Source: Minisyncoccota bacterium (GTDB lineage Bacteria; Patescibacteriota; Microgenomatia; Levybacterales; UBA12049). Taken from it: a DNA stretch of 8,822 nt. Position 1 is the first letter of the stretch, and each line of letters begins with the position of its first letter. Below the pieces are notes generated by a model. It saw nothing but the letters and a program-made list of their open reading frames with translations, was not told where the DNA came from and searched no databases. Made by a program: the position numbers and the translations under genes. The stretch covers positions 1 through 8,822 of the forward strand of contig JANWIQ010000043.1 in assembly GCA_025449795.1 (NCBI GenBank), read 5' to 3'. Shown here one piece after another: positions 1 through 5,452 of this stretch.

Positions 1-118
1 TATCCTTCACCAACGCTACTAGTCTTTTATAGACAAATGCTTCTCCTGATCCAGACTTTAGATAAAATATATATACGTAGTACACAGTAAATCGTTCTGT
101 AGCCTTGGCGAAAGACGA
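1..118 (-). repeat. Long direct repeat, copy A (tRNA-trailer element)
   Basis: This stretch matches 1663-1780 at 114 of 118 positions without gaps; the four differences (43, 44, 67, 83) are all transitions. It may extend left of the window. Read on the minus strand, its ends form a long stem: 99-112 pairs with 6-19 at 13 of 14 positions, counting one G-U. It encloses three small hairpins (71-85, 55-68, 22-34). The end at 90-118 is the same core that directly follows tRNA-Gln and tRNA-Gly elsewhere in the window. Here no intact tRNA precedes it; the bases before it (119-140) form only a short hairpin. It could be a structured non-coding RNA, a tRNA trailer, or a remnant of a miniature mobile element. 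Confidence 0.8.
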
Positions 119-249
119 ACTGGTGAGCTTTCCCTCAGGTAGAACCAAATTTATCCTTCACTTATTAAAACCTATGAGAAATTAAAAGAACTCGGATTAA
201 ACATAATTCAGGTGAAATGACATTTAAAAAATAATCTAATACAAATAAT
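119..249. other. AT-rich intergenic stretch with a possible gene relic
   Basis: No complete gene is visible. On the plus strand a short open frame without a start codon ends at a TGA near 219-221 and reads like a protein C-terminus (LIKTYEKLKELGLNIIQVK). It may be the tail of a gene cut off by insertion of the repeat, but 20-odd codons are too few to decide. The sequence ttatccttcac at 151-161 repeats the outer edge of the long repeat (1662-1672). No hairpin followed by a T-run is seen downstream of the ATPase stop. Confidence 0.35.
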
Positions 250-1401
250 TTATATAGAAAATAAGTTCTGTATTTCTTTGAAATAATTAGTCATGTTTAT
301 TGTCGTGAATGAATGAGGAAGTGGGAAAAATTCTTTATTGCCTCCGTTATTATTCGTTTTCATTTCAATACACATATAACGTTTTTTAAAATCCTCCAGT
401 ATAAGATCTATCTCTTGTCCACCATATTCCCTATAAAAGTACATTGTTTGCTTAGCATTAACATTCCTTTTTTTCTTTTCTATTTCAGAAATAATGAAAT
501 TTTCAAAAACTCCCCCTCTATCTGGACGTAATTCTAGCTCTCTGAAATCCTTGACGAGAATATTCCTAATACCCAAATCATAAAAATATAATTTCCTATT
601 CTCAGAAACTGCTTTTCTTGCATTTGTTTTAAAAGAAGGGAGTGGAATAAGAATATAATTTTTAATAAAAATCTCTATATAGTTTGCTACAGTAGTAGCA
701 TTCGCTCCTAAACTTGCTGCTAATTCTCTCAGAGAGACTTCTGATCCTATTTGTAATGCTATTTTAGTGAGAATATCCTTTGCCAGTTTCTCATTTTTCA
801 ATTCATAAATATTCACAATATCTTTAAGGACATATGCATCAAGAATATTTTGCAATAGATCAATTCTTTCTGATTCAGAAAGATGTATTTGTGCATATAC
901 TTCTGGGTAAGAACCAAATATTTGTAACTGATGAGCTAATTTTTTCTCAAAGTTATCTTTTTCATATGCTTTGATTGATGTATTATTCTCAATTTCATCA
1001 ATAGAAAGAGGCAAGCAAAAACTTTCTGTGTATCTGCCTGCAAGTGTATCAAAATCCTTAGATTTCTGTCGCAATTCACTGCTTCCTGTGGCAATGATTT
1101 TTACATCAAATTCATCATGAAGAATCTTTAAAGCAACAGTACTTTCAGGATAATTTTGTACTTCATCGATAAGAATAACCTTATGTGTTGATACTATTTT
1201 TTCAAGAGCATCCCTTGTGGAGACAAATGGTTCGCGATCTGAAAGCAAGTCAAAATTAAATATAGGAAGAGACCGTTTTGAAGCAATATCTTTCAATATT
1301 GTCGTTTTTCCTGATCGTCGTGGTCCCCAAATAAAAAATATTTTATGACCATCTGATTTGAGATATTCTTGCACTTCATCTTCAATAATTCGCTTCAACA
1401 T
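250..1401 (-). CDS. Orphan P-loop ATPase, AAA_14/DUF4143 family
   Basis: The product is 383 aa from the chosen ATG at 1401. Residues 20-135 are an AAA-type ATPase: Walker A GPRRSGKT at 26-33, Walker B VILIDEVQ at 75-82, and TGSS at about 105 as sensor. A winged-helix-like stretch follows at about 207-255. The C-terminal DUF4143 part has PD-(D/E)XK-like residues E300, D332 and E346-x-K348. This family is widespread, highly variable and often carried by mobile or accessory DNA; its molecular role is not established. An ATG at 1485 would add 28 residues (MHKMHITIMHFSVKMH...), but these are encoded by an inverted-repeat array and a promoter, so I reject that start. By eye the gene is more AT-rich than its neighbours and it sits between two direct repeats, which suggests acquisition. 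Family call firm; function unknown. Confidence 0.85.
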   Translation of the reverse strand: MLKRIIEDEVQEYLKSDGHKIFFIWGPRRSGKTTILKDIASKRSLPIFNFDLLSDREPFVSTRDALEKIVSTHKVILIDEVQNYPESTVALKILHDEFDVKIIATGSSELRQKSKDFDTLAGRYTESFCLPLSIDEIENNTSIKAYEKDNFEKKLAHQLQIFGSYPEVYAQIHLSESERIDLLQNILDAYVLKDIVNIYELKNEKLAKDILTKIALQIGSEVSLRELAASLGANATTVANYIEIFIKNYILIPLPSFKTNARKAVSENRKLYFYDLGIRNILVKDFRELELRPDRGGVFENFIISEIEKKKRNVNAKQTMYFYREYGGQEIDLILEDFKKRYMCIEMKTNNNGGNKEFFPLPHSFTTINMTNYFKEIQNLFSI

Positions 1402-1436
1402 ATATACAGTATTACTCATAATTTGGATATTGTCAA
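1402..1436 (-). promoter_or_regulatory. Sigma70-type promoter of the ATPase gene, probably leaderless
   Basis: On the minus strand a perfect -35 TTGACA (1431-1436) is followed after 17 bp by AATACT (1408-1413, four of six -10 consensus bases). The expected transcription start, six to seven bases downstream, falls at 1401-1402, on the ATG used as start here. The mRNA would therefore be leaderless, which fits the absence of a ribosome binding site. Confidence 0.55.
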
Positions 1437-1437
1437 T

Positions 1438-1485
1438 ATGCATTTTAACACTAAAATGCATAATGGTGATGTGCATTTTATGCAT
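1438..1485. promoter_or_regulatory. Inverted-repeat array upstream of the ATPase promoter (putative operator)
   Basis: A perfect inverted repeat with 10-bp arms, ATGCATTTTA (1438-1447) and TAAAATGCAT (1452-1461), has a 4-bp spacer. A third copy of TGCATTTTA lies at 1472-1480 and runs into another ATGCAT (1480-1485). The array begins one base upstream of the -35 box of the ATPase promoter. This is where an activator, or a repressor that occludes polymerase, would bind. No regulator gene is visible nearby. Confidence 0.5.
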
Positions 1486-1605
1486 GGCTAGATGTAAAAT
1501 AGACGATTTTTGGACAGATCATAAGGAATTAGCGAGCCTGGAATCGAACTAAATAGCCTCGAGATTTTAAGAGATTGAGGGGTTTCATCTTAATTTAGCC
1601 TTGTT
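1486..1605. other. Intergenic stretch with a degenerate tRNA T-arm-like segment
   Basis: No gene is seen. On the minus strand 1542-1549 reads as a T-loop-like TTCGATTC context, but the flanking T-stem has mismatches and no matching 5' acceptor or D-arm could be found. The sequence around 1557-1580 can form a CCTC/GAGG stem around a TTTTAA-containing loop. It may be a tRNA relic left by earlier insertions at this tRNA locus; chance is possible. Confidence 0.25.
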
Positions 1606-1619
1606 GCTGCTGGACCTGG
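1606..1619 (-). repeat. Duplicated 3' end of tRNA-Gln (14-bp direct repeat)
   Basis: The 14 bases here are identical to 1781-1794. That sequence comprises tRNA-Gln nucleotides 61-73 (3' half of the T-stem, acceptor 3' strand and discriminator) plus the first trailer base. The two copies are 175 bp apart and in the same orientation. They bracket the 158-bp element at 1621-1778 like a target-site duplication, or like the repeated tRNA 3' ends of E. coli tyrT. Confidence 0.75.
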
Positions 1620-1620
1620 T

Positions 1621-1778
1621 GTCTTTCGCTGAAGCTTCAGAGCACCTACGGTGTCAAAAGCTTATCCTTCACCAACGCTACTAGTCTTTTATAGACAAAT
1701 GCTTTCCCTGATCCAGACTTTAGATAAAGTATATATACGTAGTATACAGTAAATCGTTCTGTAGCCTTGGCGAAAGAC
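1621..1778. mobile_element. 158-bp palindromic element with terminal inverted repeats behind tRNA-Gln
   Basis: Its ends GTCTTTCGC (1621-1629) and GCGAAAGAC (1770-1778) are perfect 9-bp inverted repeats. The match continues inward imperfectly to 23 bp (18 of 23: 1621-1643 against 1756-1778). Inside are the perfect palindrome CTGAAGCTTCAG (1629-1640 region), a CACC-GTA-GGTG hairpin (1643-1655 region), and most of the long repeat copy B. One and two bases outside the ends lie the 14-bp direct repeats. There is no coding capacity. It may be a miniature inverted-repeat element that inserted at the tRNA 3' end, or an rtT-like structured RNA unit. The geometry is clear; its mobility is inferred. Confidence 0.55.
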
Positions 1779-1780
1779 GA
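1663..1780 (-). repeat. Long direct repeat, copy B, the putative trailer RNA of tRNA-Gln
   Basis: This is the partner of copy A. Read on the minus strand it starts two bases after the tRNA-Gln discriminator. Its 5' arm (1761-1774) pairs with 1668-1681 over 14 positions with one G-G mismatch and one G-U. Hairpins lie at 1733-1747, 1717-1730 and 1684-1696 within the enclosed loop. Two of the four differences from copy A fall in these small stems, and both change a Watson-Crick pair to G-U in minus-strand RNA, so the fold is retained. The 5' arm could instead pair with the downstream GCGAAAGAC (minus strand of 1621-1629), so two folds exclude each other. Confidence 0.7.
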
Positions 1781-1781
1781 G

Positions 1782-1852
1782 CTGCTGGACCTGGATTCGA
1801 ACCAGAATAAACGGATCCAAAGTCCGTTGTCCTACCATTAGACGATCCAGCA
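1782..1852 (-). tRNA. tRNA-Gln(UUG)
   Basis: A 71-nt tRNA with a fully paired 7-bp acceptor stem beginning with the weak U1-A72 pair, U8, and a 3-bp D-stem (GUC/GAC) around a loop with GG. The anticodon stem ACGGA/UCCGU carries the loop CUUUGGA (anticodon UUG). The T-arm has the TTCGAAT loop and one G-U at 49-65. U1-A72 and discriminator G73 are glutamine identity features. CCA is not encoded: G73 is followed by CTCGTC, so a CCA-adding enzyme is needed. The 3' end is duplicated at 1606-1619. Confidence 0.95.
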
Positions 1853-1862
1853 CTGTGGCTAA

Positions 1863-1891
1863 ATTATACCATAGGAAAAGATAAAATTCAG
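1863..1891 (-). promoter_or_regulatory. Promoter of tRNA-Gln (extended -10)
   Basis: A perfect TATAAT (minus strand, 1863-1868) is preceded by TGG, giving an extended -10 box TGGTATAAT eleven bases before the tRNA 5' end. Seventeen bases further upstream is only a weak -35 (CTGAAT, three of six). The tRNA-Gly gene carries the same TTGGTATAAT-like -10 context, which supports both. Confidence 0.65.
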
Positions 1892-1902
1892 AGAAACTAC
1901 TA

Positions 1903-2568
1903 TTATTCAAAAAGTGTTGCTAGGGGAATAAAGCTCTTACTGGAAACTTCAAACCAAAAAGATGGCCCTTGGGAGCCATCCTGCTTTGTGGTATTCATTA
2001 CAAGCAAATCTGGAGACGCCCACCCAGTCGCATCTGCAATCGCATAGGTACTGGTGTATGCAGCAAAAAGTGGCAGCATATCAAGATATTTTTCTCCTGT
2101 TGGAAATATCTCCCCATTTGTACGAAATACCAAAAAGTGGACAGCATTCCCAATGGTCTCTTTTAGGAAAAAATAGCTATTGTCAGACGAAAATACATTA
2201 AAGGGAATAGACATACTGCTTACCCCGGAAATAGTTTGGGTAAAAAGGGGAGTATCTATGTTGGTTGTCGTATTGGTAAGAGTAAAAGCATAGGTTGTAG
2301 ACAAATTATAATTTGCCGTTGTCTTCATGGTGATTTTTTCTACTCCGTCTGAGGAAGTCCAAAAGGTTGTGGTAACTTTTGGAATTGGCGAGGTAACCAG
2401 TGGGGTAACCGTCGGGTTGGTGGGAAGCGTGTGGGGAAGGACGGTCATAACCGGCACAGAATTAAATTTTCCAGGCAATTTGATATGCAACCCAGCATAT
2501 AACCCTATGGCACTTGCAATAAGGATAAAAAATAAAGTCTCCAATTCCCGCGAAAGTACTGTATTCAT
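1903..2568 (-). CDS. Membrane-anchored exported protein of unknown function
   Basis: 221 aa. I cannot assign a characterised family. Residues 11-28 are one hydrophobic segment after a short N-terminus, consistent with a signal anchor, so the rest is probably outside the membrane. Residues 44-66 are a Pro/Thr-rich linker. Residues 67-221 look like a compact beta-rich domain with many Ser, Thr and aromatic residues and no cysteine. The ATG lies 3 bp after the TAA of the L,D-transpeptidase gene on the same strand, so the two are almost certainly co-transcribed and perhaps translationally coupled; no Shine-Dalgarno precedes it. The context suggests an envelope role, possibly as partner of the transpeptidase. 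I see no catalytic motif. Confidence 0.8.
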   Translation of the reverse strand: MNTVLSRELETLFFILIASAIGLYAGLHIKLPGKFNSVPVMTVLPHTLPTNPTVTPLVTSPIPKVTTTFWTSSDGVEKITMKTTANYNLSTTYAFTLTNTTTNIDTPLFTQTISGVSSMSIPFNVFSSDNSYFFLKETIGNAVHFLVFRTNGEIFPTGEKYLDMLPLFAAYTSTYAIADATGWASPDLLVMNTTKQDGSQGPSFWFEVSSKSFIPLATLFE

Positions 2569-2571
2569 ATA

Positions 2572-3303
2572 TTAATTTGTTGTCACTCCCGGCGCGCTGC
2601 CAACTATGGTAACTTCTGTACCCGGATCTGTATTGGTTGCATAGGTCGTCTCTCCTGTTGTTGTTGGACTTGCCCAGTCATACAACGCTTTCACATCGGC
2701 AATACGCATATTGATACACCCATGGCTCATAGGATGGCCAAAATTACTATGCCAATATGCACCGTGCAGACTAAATCCTGCTGCCTCGGGCACATCTGCG
2801 TTGGCAAAAAACATTACATACGGGACATTCGGCAGATCATAAAAATCATCCCCGCTGCCTCCGGTCATTCTGGTATAACGAAGCTTTATCCATATATAAA
2901 AATCTCCATCTGGCGTCGGATGCCATTTGCCGCTTGAGATAAGCGTTTTCATTACCAATGATTTTCCTTGATAGGCATAGAGCGTCTGCGTTGGAAGGTC
3001 AACAAAAATATGTTTTTTCCCCGGCGTAACAGAGGCACCCAAAACCGCAGTATGCAAAGAGCTCTGAGCAAGCAGCATATGGGGAATAAGGATTTTTCTT
3101 CCTTCAAATGTCGCGATAAGATTTGGCTGTGATTTTCCTGACAAATCCTTAATGCAGCTTATGGAATTTGCACAAAAGCGAGGTTGGGAAGAGAAGAAAT
3201 GCACTCCCAACATAACAATAATAGTGACAGAGCAAATACTGATAAAGAAACGCTTAAGATAGTACCTAACCGTACGAACTTTTCGAAGCTTTTTTTCCCT
3301 CAC
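2572..3303 (-). CDS. L,D-transpeptidase (YkuD domain), membrane-anchored
   Basis: 243 aa from a GTG start at 3303; the overlapping ATG is immediately followed by TGA and cannot be used. Residues 1-18 are strongly basic and 19-38 hydrophobic, giving a type II membrane anchor or signal peptide. The YkuD domain spans about 97-235: IFVDLPTQTLYAY opens it, SLHG at 178-181 gives the first conserved His-Gly, and SHGCINM at 193-199 carries the catalytic Cys196 and His194. Such enzymes form 3-3 cross-links in peptidoglycan or attach proteins to it, via an acyl-enzyme on the cysteine, outside the cytoplasmic membrane. Residues 39-90, with Cys44 and Cys50, form a short lead domain of unknown role. It follows the VanW-like gene by 40 bp and precedes the unknown exported gene by 3 bp. 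Family certain; acceptor substrate unknown. Confidence 0.93.
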   Translation of the reverse strand: MREKKLRKVRTVRYYLKRFFISICSVTIIVMLGVHFFSSQPRFCANSISCIKDLSGKSQPNLIATFEGRKILIPHMLLAQSSLHTAVLGASVTPGKKHIFVDLPTQTLYAYQGKSLVMKTLISSGKWHPTPDGDFYIWIKLRYTRMTGGSGDDFYDLPNVPYVMFFANADVPEAAGFSLHGAYWHSNFGHPMSHGCINMRIADVKALYDWASPTTTGETTYATNTDPGTEVTIVGSAPGVTTN

Positions 3304-3343
3304 ATATGTAGGGTAATATAGACCCGTAAAATTGTAAAGGAGT

Positions 3344-4015
3344 TTATCTATTCTTTTCTACGGCAATGGTGAGCGTGTCTCCAGTGTGGGAAAAGATAAA
3401 AGATATCGGTGTAGCAAAGGTATTGGTAATATACAAATTTTGCTCGGCACTACTGTCTGGCTCTTGTGGCATATAGTAGATAGCAACACCATATTGTCTT
3501 GGTACATCAGGGATAACGGCAAAATCATGCGGCGTAGGGGATAGGACATCCAAGCCAGCTCCCCTGGCAACTACATTCATAAAAGAAGCTAAATGACATA
3601 CGCCATCTCCAACGAGCCACCCATCAGACTCAAATCCTTCTTGGGAAGTAAAATGGGCATTGGTAGTTGCAATAACTTTCCCCTCATACTGGGGCAAAAG
3701 CGCATCGTGGAAAGCAAAGGTTTGCCCAGGGGTAAGCTGCATCGTGTAGGTAAAGTCTTCTTTCACCGCTTTCCAATCCACATGCTCATTTTCTTTGGCA
3801 GCACCACGCATATAGGCCAAGGTAAGCAAAATATTATCTGCAAAAACAGTATTGACATAGGAATTGCCATACCTGTCGGCGAGTGAATACGCTTTGTGGT
3901 AGAGCGTCTGTACTGCTCCCACAGGCGAATTTACCATTGCTTGTTGTGCCACAGCCAGGGGACCAGTGGCAAGCACAGTAAAAATCAAAATAGTACTAAC
4001 GATTTGGGGAAACAT
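3344..4015 (-). CDS. Exported VanW-like protein
   Basis: 223 aa. Residues 1-24 look like a cleavable signal peptide (hydrophobic core, AVA-QQ end). The C-terminal half carries the VanW-type signature: LTPGQTFAFHD at 95-104, then DGWLVGDGVCHLASFMNVVA at 131-150 with Cys140 and His141, a GLDV segment, PHDFAVIPDVP at 162-172, and a closing beta segment to 223. VanW-family proteins occur near glycopeptide-resistance and cell-wall genes, but no enzymatic activity is established. The adjacent L,D-transpeptidase fits a peptidoglycan-linked role. It is the first gene of the envelope cluster and has its own promoter. No Shine-Dalgarno is visible before the ATG (TTATAAAAAT). The family call rests on the motif pattern by eye. 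Confidence 0.75.
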   Translation of the reverse strand: MFPQIVSTILIFTVLATGPLAVAQQAMVNSPVGAVQTLYHKAYSLADRYGNSYVNTVFADNILLTLAYMRGAAKENEHVDWKAVKEDFTYTMQLTPGQTFAFHDALLPQYEGKVIATTNAHFTSQEGFESDGWLVGDGVCHLASFMNVVARGAGLDVLSPTPHDFAVIPDVPRQYGVAIYYMPQEPDSSAEQNLYITNTFATPISFIFSHTGDTLTIAVEKNR

Positions 4016-4027
4016 ATTTTTATAAGT

Positions 4028-4041
4028 CGTACCTAGGCACG
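4028..4041. promoter_or_regulatory. Near-perfect palindrome in the VanW-like gene leader (possible operator)
   Basis: CGTACCTAGGCACG is symmetric at 12 of 14 positions. It lies between the predicted transcription start (about 4048) and the ATG at 4015, a usual place for repressor binding. As RNA its two-base centre is too tight for a hairpin, so a DNA-protein site is the better reading. No cognate regulator is seen. Confidence 0.35.
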
Positions 4042-4054
4042 ATTACAGAAGGGG

Positions 4055-4083
4055 AGTATATACTATTATAGGATATTTGTCAA
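4055..4083 (-). promoter_or_regulatory. Sigma70-type promoter of the envelope cluster
   Basis: Minus-strand TTGACA (4078-4083, perfect) is followed after exactly 17 bp by TATACT (4055-4060, five of six). It starts three bases after the TAA of the helicase gene, so it drives the VanW-like gene and probably also the L,D-transpeptidase and the unknown exported gene. The predicted leader is about 33 nt. Confidence 0.75.
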
Positions 4084-4085
4084 GC

Positions 4086-5276
4086 TTATGCTACAAAGGT
4101 GAGGGCGACACCTTTTTTATTTGCGCGCCCGGTACGACCAATCCTGTGGGTGTAGTCGTCCATGGTTGCCGGCATATCATAATTAATGACATGCGAGACA
4201 TCGGGAATATCTAAGCCACGGGAGGCCACGTCTGTTGCGAGTAGTACCTGTATTTCATTATTTTTAAATTGCTGCAGTACTCGTTGGCGCTGATTTTGAT
4301 TTTTATTTCCATGTATGGCACCCGCACGAAAACCTCGCCGCTGCAACTCATTCGTTAGCTTTTGGATACCCCATTTCGTCCGGCCAAAAATAATGACCTT
4401 CTCAAATCCAGCAGATGCAAGCAAATTATGCAGCGTATCTATCTTTTTCTCTCCCGGCTCAACCTGGACAACATCTTGTTGAATATTTTCCACTGCTTCT
4501 TGTTCCTTCACGGTTACTGTCGTGGCATTTTTTACAAAGGCACGTAAAATTTCCTGGACTTTTGGCGGCACAGTCGCAGAAAAGAAAAGTGATTGGCGAT
4601 ACTGGGGAAGCAGAGATATAAAATACTTTATGTCTGCAATAAAACCTATGTCTACCATTCTGTCTGCTTCATCCAAAACCACATTTCCAAATTCAGAAAG
4701 TCTCAGAGCATTTTCTTGCAGTAAATCTTTCAATCTCCCAGGAGTACCTATCACAAAATGCGGATAGCGCTTGAGTTCTCCTTTTTGTGCATTAATACTC
4801 GTACCACCGATACAAAGCACACTGTGTATACCAAGACCTTTGGAAAATGCTTTTAATTCCTCTTTTATCTGGAGCGCAAGCTCGCGTGTTGGCGCAATAA
4901 TCAGCACACGTTCTGCAGTGTGTTGCAATACTTTTTCTATAAGTGGGATAAGAAAAGCCGCTGTTTTACCGGTACCGGTACTGGCAATACCAATAACATC
5001 CCTGCCCGAAAGAATAAGAGGAATCGCTTGCTCTTGGATAGGCGTTGGCGTGGTATAACCCTTTGCCTGAATATTTTCCAGAAGCCTTTGCGAGAGAGGA
5101 AACTCATTAAATTGCCCAGTGACTATCTTGGGTTGCTTTGGTGCCAGAGTTTGATCTTTTTTTATCACCTCTACTGCTGCAATTGCTGCGCGGAGTTCTG
5201 CTTCTCCCACAGTAGGACGTTTTTGAGGGAAGTGTTTTTTTCCACGAATTTTGTGGGGATTGAATCGTTGTCTCAT
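4086..5276 (-). CDS. DEAD-box ATP-dependent RNA helicase, RhlE-like
   Basis: 396 aa with all helicase motifs in order: Q-motif region (F56 to PTPIQ at 77-81), motif I ASTGTGKT at 98-105, Ia PTRELA at 129-134, Ib TPGR at 178-181, II DEAD at 202-205, III SAT at 233-235, V ATDVASRGLD at 347-356, and VI HRIGRTGR at 377-384. It unwinds short RNA duplexes with ATP in the cytoplasm, typically in ribosome assembly or mRNA decay. The N-terminal 50 residues are basic (RQRFNPHKIRGKKHF) and may bind RNA. The protein ends 12 residues after motif VI, so it lacks the long basic C-terminal tail of many RhlE and CsdA proteins. The gene follows tRNA-Gly and the stem-loop at 5338-5379; a TATATA (5301-5306) has no good -35, so transcription from the tRNA promoter is possible. 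No Shine-Dalgarno is seen. Confidence 0.95.
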   Translation of the reverse strand: MRQRFNPHKIRGKKHFPQKRPTVGEAELRAAIAAVEVIKKDQTLAPKQPKIVTGQFNEFPLSQRLLENIQAKGYTTPTPIQEQAIPLILSGRDVIGIASTGTGKTAAFLIPLIEKVLQHTAERVLIIAPTRELALQIKEELKAFSKGLGIHSVLCIGGTSINAQKGELKRYPHFVIGTPGRLKDLLQENALRLSEFGNVVLDEADRMVDIGFIADIKYFISLLPQYRQSLFFSATVPPKVQEILRAFVKNATTVTVKEQEAVENIQQDVVQVEPGEKKIDTLHNLLASAGFEKVIIFGRTKWGIQKLTNELQRRGFRAGAIHGNKNQNQRQRVLQQFKNNEIQVLLATDVASRGLDIPDVSHVINYDMPATMDDYTHRIGRTGRANKKGVALTFVA

Positions 5277-5337
5277 AAGGTATGTGCGTGACTATTTCTT
5301 TATATAGTAATTTCTTGGCTCGAGGGATCCTTCTTTT

Positions 5338-5379
5338 TTCACCAAAGCGAATCGTTCTGAAGCCTTGGCGAAAGACGAG
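5338..5379 (-). repeat. Stem-loop trailer of tRNA-Gly, short copy C of the tRNA-trailer element
   Basis: The 29-bp core at 5350-5378 matches copies A and B with one difference. It starts immediately after the tRNA-Gly discriminator with CTCGTCTTTCGCC, exactly as behind tRNA-Gln. Its 5' arm (5362-5372) pairs with 5338-5348 over 11 bp around a 13-nt loop. Two pairs are G-U on the minus strand and would be A-C on the plus strand, so the RNA is read on the minus strand. An A-run, not a T-run, follows, so it is not a standard terminator. Confidence 0.7.
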
Positions 5380-5452
5380 AGCGGGCGAAGGGAGTCGAAC
5401 CCTCCACATCTTCCTTGGCAAGGAAGCATTCTAGCCGATGAACTACGCCCGC
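5380..5452 (-). tRNA. tRNA-Gly(GCC)
   Basis: A 73-nt tRNA with a perfect 7-bp acceptor stem GCGGGCG/CGCCCGC. The anticodon stem CUUCC/GGAAG carries the loop UUGCCAA (anticodon GCC). The T-arm has a TTCGACT loop, and the discriminator is U73, as usual for bacterial tRNA-Gly. CCA is not encoded; the next bases are CTCGTC, shared with tRNA-Gln. Confidence 0.96.

Noticed and set aside
1402..1485. Upstream ATG at 1485 as the ATPase start.
   Set aside because: The extra residues come from the ATGCATTTTA repeats and the promoter; the ATPase fold begins normally from MLKR at 1401.
1..1780. CRISPR array or integron attC array.
   Set aside because: There are only two long repeats 1.66 kb apart and isolated short copies, with no regular spacers and no cas or integrase gene in view.
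1689..1910. 73-aa minus-strand frame over tRNA-Gln and repeat B.
   Set aside because: It reads through the tRNA and the non-coding repeat. The similarity of part of it to the frame at tRNA-Gly only reflects the shared trailer sequence.
5338..5372. Stem-loop behind tRNA-Gly as a rho-independent terminator.
   Set aside because: On the minus strand it is followed by an A-run rather than a T-run, and the 13-nt loop is long. On the plus strand two pairs become A-C mismatches.
5107..5421. 104-aa minus-strand frame crossing tRNA-Gly and the helicase start.
   Set aside because: It is a translation through the tRNA, its trailer and the helicase N-terminus in the wrong frame.
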